Source: a virus
Reading direction: 5' to 3' (one strand)
IMG/VR virus record: IMGVR_UViG_3300014839_000012
Span: 1-46,499 of that record
DNA: 46,499 nt
Position 1 is the first letter of the stretch. Each line of letters begins with the position of its first letter. Both the position numbers and the translations under genes were made by a program. The notes under the pieces are model-generated. The model was given only the letters and a program-made list of their open reading frames with translations. It was not told the DNA's origin and did no database searches. This document shows positions 41,387 to 46,499 of the stretch, one piece after another.

Positions 41387-41545
41387 ATGTCAAAAGCACA
41401 TCCTGGTTTTGCTAAAGTTGCTTCTGGAATGGCAGCTAAACAAGGTATTAGTAAGCAAGCTGCAAGTGCAGAGCTAGCTGCAAGTACGCGTGGCGCGAGT
41501 GCAGGAGCTAAGAAAGCTAATCCTAATCTTAAAAAAGTGAAGTAA
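41387..41545 (+). CDS. Lys/Ala-rich small phage protein (52 aa)
   Basis: Reads MSKAHPGFAKVASGMAAKQG and ends KKANPNLKKVK, a pattern of small basic phage proteins. Its stop abuts the adaptor start. A nucleic-acid contact is conceivable. Confidence 0.6.
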   Translation: MSKAHPGFAKVASGMAAKQGISKQAASAELAASTRGASAGAKKANPNLKKVK

Positions 41546-42436
41546 ATGCCCCAGTCAATCTCAGATATTAAAGTCAAAGTTCGGGAGAATCTGGCTGATA
41601 ATGGAGTTACTTGGTATTCCAATATTAATGTAACTGACTCCATTCAGGACAGTTATAACTTATTTAGTGCACTTACTCGTCCGATCAATAAGACTACTTT
41701 CTTTCCCTTAATTGCTGGACCTCATTATGCACTAACAGATTCTATTCCCGATCTCTATATAGTTCAAGGGATTTACAATCCACTGACAAATCTTTGGCTT
41801 CAATATTGTTCTACTTCTGAATTATCTAAATCGCGCTGGGACTGGGAGCGATGGAATGGGACTCCTTGTTTTTGGAGTCCCCTATCCTTTCGTAGGCAGG
41901 TTATTGTTCCCTGGGATCCAAATCCATCTTCTGCACTATATCTTGCATACATTGCTCGCGCCAATGAATTAACTGATGCAGACATCCCACAGATTCCAGA
42001 GTCTTGTATCTCATTTATTGAGAATTACAGTACCTGTGATATGTTGGAACAGGCACGAGAATTTAAGAAAGCAGCAGCATGGTTTGAGCGATGGCAATCT
42101 AATTTAACTCTTGCAAAGCGAATTATACTAGACTTGGCGCGAATTCATAGGACCAAAGTATTTGAACCCTGGAATTTGATGGGTCGATACACTGGAAAAG
42201 GTTACAATATGACATTGGTAAATAATGAGACTCCTACTGGCGCGATTAATGGGGTCAATACGACTTATACCTTAGCACAGATTCCTAATCCTAGTTCTTC
42301 CTTAGCCCTATATAAGAATGGAGTTTTACTCTACCAGAGTGTGGATTATACTCTTGTTGCAAATACAATTACTTTAGGATCTGGATCTCTATGTAGTGGA
42401 ACTGATGTTCTTCTAGCTTGGTATCAAATGGCCTAG
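41546..42436 (+). CDS. Head-tail adaptor-like protein (296 aa)
   Basis: The first 220 residues are helical with Trp-rich patches (LWLQYCSTSELSKSRWDWERW) and resemble podoviral adaptor/connector proteins; the last 60 (TYTLAQIPNPSSSLALYKNG) form a small beta sandwich often seen at C termini of phage tail proteins. It would attach under the portal. Confidence 0.5.
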   Translation: MPQSISDIKVKVRENLADNGVTWYSNINVTDSIQDSYNLFSALTRPINKTTFFPLIAGPHYALTDSIPDLYIVQGIYNPLTNLWLQYCSTSELSKSRWDWERWNGTPCFWSPLSFRRQVIVPWDPNPSSALYLAYIARANELTDADIPQIPESCISFIENYSTCDMLEQAREFKKAAAWFERWQSNLTLAKRIILDLARIHRTKVFEPWNLMGRYTGKGYNMTLVNNETPTGAINGVNTTYTLAQIPNPSSSLALYKNGVLLYQSVDYTLVANTITLGSGSLCSGTDVLLAWYQMA

Positions 42437-42438
42437 TT

Positions 42439-43113
42439 ATGGCAACCGTCTGGTCGGACAATACAATTAATAGATTTGCTCAAGCTGTTGAGGAAGAGAT
42501 TTCTTCCAGTTTGAATGTAATCTTAGATAGATGGGCTATACCAATTCAAGTTGGAATTTATGATTATCAAATTCCCAATTACATCACATCTTTTCGTAGA
42601 GTAACTTGGATAGGATATGAACTCAATCCTAGGTCGCGCCAAGATCAAATAAGTTCTGCTACAACTCCTTTCTTAACGACAGAATCAATGCCCAGAGAAT
42701 ATCTCATCAGTGGGATGGGATTTAATACTATTAGGTTACTCCCTACACCAAATATCTCCTTGAGTTATACAACCGGAGACTTGTGGCTTCCAGTAAACTA
42801 CATGAATGCTTGTGTAATTGAGTTTTCTCGGCGCGCCGAAATTACTGATCCTACAATGAGAATTCCTGAGTTTCTGAGACGTTTGTTCTTCAGAGACGCC
42901 ATCCTTGCTAGATGTTTATCTCAGGAAGGGCAAGGTCAGGATTTGAAAGGTGCTGATTACTTTACAAAGAAGTCTAAGGTTATGCTGAAACTCCTAACTG
43001 AGATTAAGGATAATTTGTGGTTATATTGTCCAAAGAGTATGAGTCCTGATCCTTCAAAGACTCCTCACATTTCACATCCAGTGCTTCCTCCGAATTTTCC
43101 AGCTAGAGGATAA
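42439..43113 (+). CDS. Head-tail adaptor or neck protein (224 aa)
   Basis: I use the ATG at 42439; an upstream methionine overlaps the previous gene. Contains IYDYQIPNYITSFRRV and RLLPTP, patterns consistent with podoviral adaptors. Located with other neck genes. Confidence 0.5.
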   Translation: MATVWSDNTINRFAQAVEEEISSSLNVILDRWAIPIQVGIYDYQIPNYITSFRRVTWIGYELNPRSRQDQISSATTPFLTTESMPREYLISGMGFNTIRLLPTPNISLSYTTGDLWLPVNYMNACVIEFSRRAEITDPTMRIPEFLRRLFFRDAILARCLSQEGQGQDLKGADYFTKKSKVMLKLLTEIKDNLWLYCPKSMSPDPSKTPHISHPVLPPNFPARG

Positions 43114-43116
43114 GTT

Positions 43117-43422
43117 ATGCCAGCTATAGATTATATCAGACAATTAAAGAATCAACCTTTCGAGTCCTTTACTCTTACAATAGCTACTGGACAGACTACA
43201 GTAGCTCATAGTTTTACTTATCCTTGGACCAACGATCCAGTTGTGAGTTTGGGACTTATTACTCTTCCTTTGGTGGTAATGAGTGTGGGGAACATTAAGT
43301 TAACAGTTATTGATTATCCTATAATCTCAGCATTATCAACTACTGCAATGACTTTATCAATTCAGCAGATTCAAACTGTGGATATAGTAATTCATGTAAA
43401 TTGTCTGGGAAATCCCGACTAA
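43117..43422 (+). CDS. Hypothetical tail protein (101 aa)
   Basis: A beta-rich small protein, no recognised motif; coupled to the next gene by TAATG. Confidence 0.45.
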   Translation: MPAIDYIRQLKNQPFESFTLTIATGQTTVAHSFTYPWTNDPVVSLGLITLPLVVMSVGNIKLTVIDYPIISALSTTAMTLSIQQIQTVDIVIHVNCLGNPD

Positions 43423-43664
43423 TGTCTCCTGATGATTTGTATTATTATCGACGATGGTTGCAGGATACTGGATTAGTTAGTGATACTCTTCCAGACTATC
43501 CAGCACTTACTACATATCCACTTTGTGACTATCTGTGTTACATACGGGATTGGCTATGGCAACCTTGTTGTGTTCCTACAACTTATACTTTCACAGTTCA
43601 AGTTGTAGATAGTAATGGAATTTACAATACAGTTGAGTGCTCAATTAATCTGTTATGTATTTGA
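43422..43664 (+). CDS. Hypothetical tail protein with Ig-like end (80 aa)
   Basis: Starts MSPDDLYYYRRW and ends with YTFTVQVVDSNG, half of an Ig-like He_PIG strand pattern. Probably a small tail component. Confidence 0.45.
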   Translation: MSPDDLYYYRRWLQDTGLVSDTLPDYPALTTYPLCDYLCYIRDWLWQPCCVPTTYTFTVQVVDSNGIYNTVECSINLLCI

Positions 43665-43840
43665 AACTTTCAATTCCTCATCTGAAAAAGTCTGTAGGAC
43701 TAGGAGATGTAGTTGCTGGCGCGACGAAATCTGTAGGAATTAAACCCTGCGGAGGATGTAAGAAGCGGCAAGAAATACTTAATCGAGCAGTAGTATTCGC
43801 GCCAAAGGATTCTAAGGATGATAACATTAGTACAAAGTAA
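43655..43840 (+). CDS. Small CxxC phage protein (61 aa)
   Basis: Contains CGGCKKRQEILNR, a motif found in small phage proteins near tail genes. Overlaps neighbours by 10 and 23 bases. Function unknown. Confidence 0.6.
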   Translation: MYLKLSIPHLKKSVGLGDVVAGATKSVGIKPCGGCKKRQEILNRAVVFAPKDSKDDNISTK

Positions 43841-44465
43841 GATAGTTACTGGTGGGACAGTTACTTTTGATAGTCCAGTAACTGCTGGAAATACTATTAT
43901 TGCTGTGCTTACTTATACTGATACACTTGAAAGAGCTAATTATCCAGTTGATTCCCAAGGTGGTCTTGATACTTATACTTATAATAATCTTGGAACTATA
44001 TTTAATTCAGGTAAGGGATTAACTGTATTTGTAGGTTTTGCTCTCAGTAATGGACCCCTATCTCTTTCTTGGACTTTATTTGGATTTTCAGTAGCTAATT
44101 TTACTACAATTCTTGAATTCACTACTACTTTAGATTCGTCCTTTGATGTTCAAACAGGAACTACACTTACTCCAGTTTTATTTCCAGATGCAGTTGCTGG
44201 TGATCTATGTATTTGCGCCACGTCTTCAGATAGTGATACCTGTGTATTTACATTTCCGGAAGGAACTATAATTAATTCTTTAAATGGAACTGGAGAAGGT
44301 GCATTGGGATCTGCTTATACTATTGCAACTACAGGAGCTGGAACTTTGTATGGAGTATTTTCTAGCGGTAATACCCTGTATGTAGCTGGTAGATTAGAAA
44401 GTAGTCTTCCTCCAGGATTTAATATAACTTGCGGAACATTACATCAACGTCCTATTCCTGAATAA
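43818..44465 (+). CDS. Beta-rich tail-associated protein (215 aa)
   Basis: A Thr/Ser/Gly-rich beta protein with no enzymatic motif; typical of tail or head fibre jelly-roll domains. Overlaps the CxxC gene. Confidence 0.45.
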   Translation: MITLVQSKIVTGGTVTFDSPVTAGNTIIAVLTYTDTLERANYPVDSQGGLDTYTYNNLGTIFNSGKGLTVFVGFALSNGPLSLSWTLFGFSVANFTTILEFTTTLDSSFDVQTGTTLTPVLFPDAVAGDLCICATSSDSDTCVFTFPEGTIINSLNGTGEGALGSAYTIATTGAGTLYGVFSSGNTLYVAGRLESSLPPGFNITCGTLHQRPIPE

Positions 44466-44466
44466 T

Positions 44467-45105
44467 ATGCCATACTATGTTAGAGGTGCTCCAGGAGACG
44501 GGTACTTTACAGACCTTTTAGGTAATCCCTTGTCTGGGAGTGGGGGAATTTATGAACTTCCTCCCGATAATCATTGTATAGCAATTCCTCTTCCAGGTTA
44601 TGCGTTTGCTTGTTGGATTGGTGCTTACTGCTTAAATCCGGAAAGTGGAGAACTTACTGTTCTTAACTGGTGGGGTGGAAATTATGTAGAAGGACTTTTT
44701 ACTCAGATTTGGGATTATACTTGGGACATTACCAATGGAAGTCCTCCTTATACAGTTACAGTTGGTGATGGAGGTTATCCTCCTGGATTAACTCCTAATG
44801 AAGATGGTACTATTGCTTCTGGAGGTTTAATTGAAGGAGGAGATTATCCTATTACTGTTACTGTGACGGATTCAACTGGCGCGACAAGTTCTGTGAGTTG
44901 TGATATCAGTGTTCCCATAATTAATATTGGTTGTAATGATCCACCTGATGCTATATTCGGAGAACAGTATGACCATCAATTAATTGCAAGTGGAGGAACT
45001 CCTCCTTACTTATTTGGACTTGTAGGAGGGAGTGGACTTCCTCCGGGATTAAGAATAGATCCAATAACAGGAATTATAACTGGAATACCGACTATTAACA
45101 CTTAG
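44467..45105 (+). CDS. Ig-like (He_PIG) tail protein (212 aa)
   Basis: One full He_PIG module (NGSPPYTVTVGDGGYPPG ... DYPITVTVTDSTG) and a second that stops after GIITGIPTINT, before its final strands. These modules bind surface carbohydrates in other phages. The second copy is cut short by the stop codon. Confidence 0.55.
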   Translation: MPYYVRGAPGDGYFTDLLGNPLSGSGGIYELPPDNHCIAIPLPGYAFACWIGAYCLNPESGELTVLNWWGGNYVEGLFTQIWDYTWDITNGSPPYTVTVGDGGYPPGLTPNEDGTIASGGLIEGGDYPITVTVTDSTGATSSVSCDISVPIINIGCNDPPDAIFGEQYDHQLIASGGTPPYLFGLVGGSGLPPGLRIDPITGIITGIPTINT

Positions 45106-45112
45106 GATTGAA

Positions 45113-45496
45113 ATGAAACGATTTTTAGCAATCTTCACTCTTTGTCTTGTGTCATTCTCCCAATGGGCGCTTGGCGCGAATTCCTACTACGGAATTGTAA
45201 CTTGCACAACTGCTGCTGTGGCGTATCATGTCGCGCCATTGATAGGTTATACAGGAATTGCTTGTCTTCAGGTTATTGTAACAGCAGATCCAGCTAATAC
45301 TGGTACTTTATATCTCGGGATGAGTAATGCTGTTAGTTCATCTAACTACTTTGCTGCACTTCAAGTTAATGGATCTTTTAATTCAGGTCCTTCTGGAAGT
45401 GTTCCTAGTTTTCCTTGTCAGGATTTGTGGGTTACTGGATCTGTAAATTCTACTTTAGCTGATATTCTAATTCTCCCTGGAGTTATCTCCCAATGA
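45113..45496 (+). CDS. Beta-rich protein with signal peptide (127 aa)
   Basis: MKRFLAIFTLCLVSFSQWALGA is a clear signal peptide with a cut site near residue 21. The rest is a small beta domain. The end overlaps the next gene by ATGA. A signal peptide next to a spike gene that also has one suggests export or anchoring. Confidence 0.55.
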   Translation: MKRFLAIFTLCLVSFSQWALGANSYYGIVTCTTAAVAYHVAPLIGYTGIACLQVIVTADPANTGTLYLGMSNAVSSSNYFAALQVNGSFNSGPSGSVPSFPCQDLWVTGSVNSTLADILILPGVISQ

Positions 45497-46499
45497 GACT
45501 CCTATTTTTGAGTTTAATTAGTTTTAGTTTATTTGGACAAGTTTTTCCTAATGGACAATCCCAAGCTGTATGTAATAATGGTAACTGCACGTTCCCCGGG
45601 ACGCTTTCGGTGGGGACAACGATACCTCCAGGACTACCCGCAGGATCGCTGATTACGGGCGCGGCGGTGGTATCGAATTTGGCAATGACCGCGCATGGCC
45701 CAATGCTCGCCACCCCATCGGTGGCTAGTAATCTAGTCGCGTCTGACACTTTTACCGATGCTGACAATACCGCCATTGCCTCGCACGTAATGACACTTGG
45801 GCAGGGCTGGACTTTATCGTCTGGGGCTGGGCAAATACTGAGCAACCAACTCGTTGCTACCAGTTCTAGCGTTACGGCAACGACTGAGGCTGGAATCTCA
45901 GATTTAACCATATCGGCAAATATAGTAGCCAGTACGGCGAGTGGCAACGCGCACATGCAAATCAGGTATCAAGATACAAGCAACTATGTTAGTTGCTATT
46001 TACAGAGCACTGGGTATGTTTACCTGCGCAAGTTCGTGGCTGGAGTAGCTACCATTTTTTCAGGGGAGTTGCTGTCTCCAGCGATGGTCAATGGACAATC
46101 GTATAGCATGTCCCTGTCTGCATTTGGTCCGTGGCTCTCCTGCTCAATTAATGGGCGCGTATACGCCACTGCTTACGATACTGCGTTTCAGACCTTGACG
46201 AAGGTGGGGTTTTACACGACATCAACGACTTGGGCGATTGACAACCTAGCCGTGTCTCCGATTGCAGAATTGCCAGTTGTTCCGGCTTACCCGTCAAGCG
46301 TGACGGCGACCAATGCGGCCAGCCCGCTCGTTACCCCAAGCTATGACGGTAACGGGCAGTGTATGCACCCATCCGTCGTTTACGTTGCGGCGGGGTGGGG
46401 CTGGAACTCCAGCAAATACTGGATGGCGTGTACGATGTTCACGGGCGGAAGTTCAGCCTTGGAAAACCCGCAGATATTTGCGAGTGCAGACGGTAGTAC
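45493..46499 (+). CDS. Tail-spike / receptor-binding protein, N-terminal part (lectin-like)
   Basis: This gene runs off the window; its frame continues at position 3. MRLLFLSLISFSLFGQVF is a signal-like N terminus in AT-rich sequence; from about 45590 the composition becomes GC-rich. Residues about 75-235 (DTFTDADNTAIAS to FQTLTKVGFYT) resemble a concanavalin/LamG lectin domain and are followed by the start of the propeller. The gene joins the 3-992 part to give about 563 residues. It is likely the host-recognition protein, with an imported lectin-propeller attached to a native N terminus. Confidence 0.75.
   Translation, partial: MRLLFLSLISFSLFGQVFPNGQSQAVCNNGNCTFPGTLSVGTTIPPGLPAGSLITGAAVVSNLAMTAHGPMLATPSVASNLVASDTFTDADNTAIASHVMTLGQGWTLSSGAGQILSNQLVATSSSVTATTEAGISDLTISANIVASTASGNAHMQIRYQDTSNYVSCYLQSTGYVYLRKFVAGVATIFSGELLSPAMVNGQSYSMSLSAFGPWLSCSINGRVYATAYDTAFQTLTKVGFYTTSTTWAIDNLAVSPIAELPVVPAYPSSVTATNAASPLVTPSYDGNGQCMHPSVVYVAAGWGWNSSKYWMACTMFTGGSSALENPQIFASADGS
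46193..46499 (+). repeat. Right copy of terminal repeat (matches 1-307)
   Basis: Identical to 1-103 over its first 103 bases, then diverged mainly at synonymous sites. See the entry at 1-307. Confidence 0.85.

Larger units (their letters stand above)
982..45238. repeat. Dispersed 8-bp word TGGCGCGA / TCGCGCCA, about 80 copies
   Basis: By eye I count about 42 copies of TGGCGCGA and 38 of its complement (a few may be missed). Forward copies start near 1300, 1516, 3142, 3706, 5754, 5895, 6629, 7044, 7362, 8586, 10756, 10780, 13523, 14256, 15277, 17028, 19906, 20065, 21112, 24225, 28620, 29492, 31340, 31476, 32690, 33712, 34898, 35629, 36785, 36937, 37802, 38460, 39270, 40149, 40461, 41225, 41491, 42135, 42238, 43717, 44877, 45172. 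Complement copies start near 982, 1668, 2552, 3591, 4388, 5942, 6878, 8258, 9924, 11411, 12488, 15014, 18194, 18427, 18723, 18945, 18992, 19351, 20176, 21247, 21581, 21864, 23013, 24243, 25601, 27061, 27286, 27425, 28594, 30096, 31508, 31749, 36241, 39362, 41956, 42634, 43797, 45231. With about 40% GC, chance predicts roughly one copy or fewer. Many one-mismatch forms (TGGCGCAA, TGGCGCTT, GGGCGCGA, TTGCGCCA, AGCGCCAA) surround it. It falls in coding and non-coding DNA. Confidence 0.97.

Noticed and set aside
1-46499. Prophage or integrated element
   Set aside because: No integrase, excisionase, repressor or flanking bacterial gene is seen, and the ends overlap one another rather than a host attachment site.

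Overview
The window looks like a nearly complete, probably circular, genome of a podovirus-like tailed phage (a metagenomic or uncultured isolate would fit). It is AT-rich, very densely coded, and has terminase, portal, scaffold, major capsid, adaptor, nozzle and ejection-protein genes but no tail tape measure, tail sheath, integrase, repressor or tRNA that I can recognise. The host is not identifiable from the sequence.

Layout: a rightward structural block runs from 28.7 kb to the window end and, if the molecule is circular, continues through 1-8.8 kb. In order it holds small membrane proteins (28.7-29.4 kb), a possible small terminase, large terminase (31.9 kb), portal (33.6), scaffold (37.2), major capsid (38.0), a capsid-associated protein (39.1), a glycosyltransferase and a methyltransferase (40.1-41.4), adaptor genes (41.5-43.1), small tail/Ig-like proteins (43.1-45.5), a tail-spike gene split across the window ends (45.5 to end plus 1-992), a nozzle-like protein (1.1), a collar-like fibre (4.1) and three ejection/internal-virion-like proteins (4.75-8.8). 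A leftward block from 28.1 down to 8.9 kb carries replication and recombination genes (DUF3987-like ATPase, UDG-like/DNA polymerase A fusion, SSB-like protein, RecA-like ATPase, PD-(D/E)XK nuclease, SNF2-type helicase) embedded in a long train of very small overlapping genes, many with CxxC zinc-binding pairs. The two blocks converge on hairpins at about 8.85 kb and diverge from a 1.3-kb control region (27.4-28.7 kb) holding candidate operators, iteron-like repeats, an AT-rich tract and promoters.

The most unusual signal is an 8-bp word, TGGCGCGA, present about 80 times in both orientations all over an otherwise GC-poor, CpG-poor genome, in coding and non-coding DNA and in several reading frames. 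It is nearly absent from the only GC-rich segment, the receptor-binding (spike) gene across the window ends, which appears to be an imported cassette. The last 307 bases of the window are a diverged copy of the first 307 with mostly synonymous differences, so the contig ends overlap inside this variable gene. Other features worth attention are a multi-branched structured RNA candidate near 24.0 kb, six 17-bp inverted-repeat sites flanking the early region, and about a dozen micro-genes that ordinary length cut-offs would miss.
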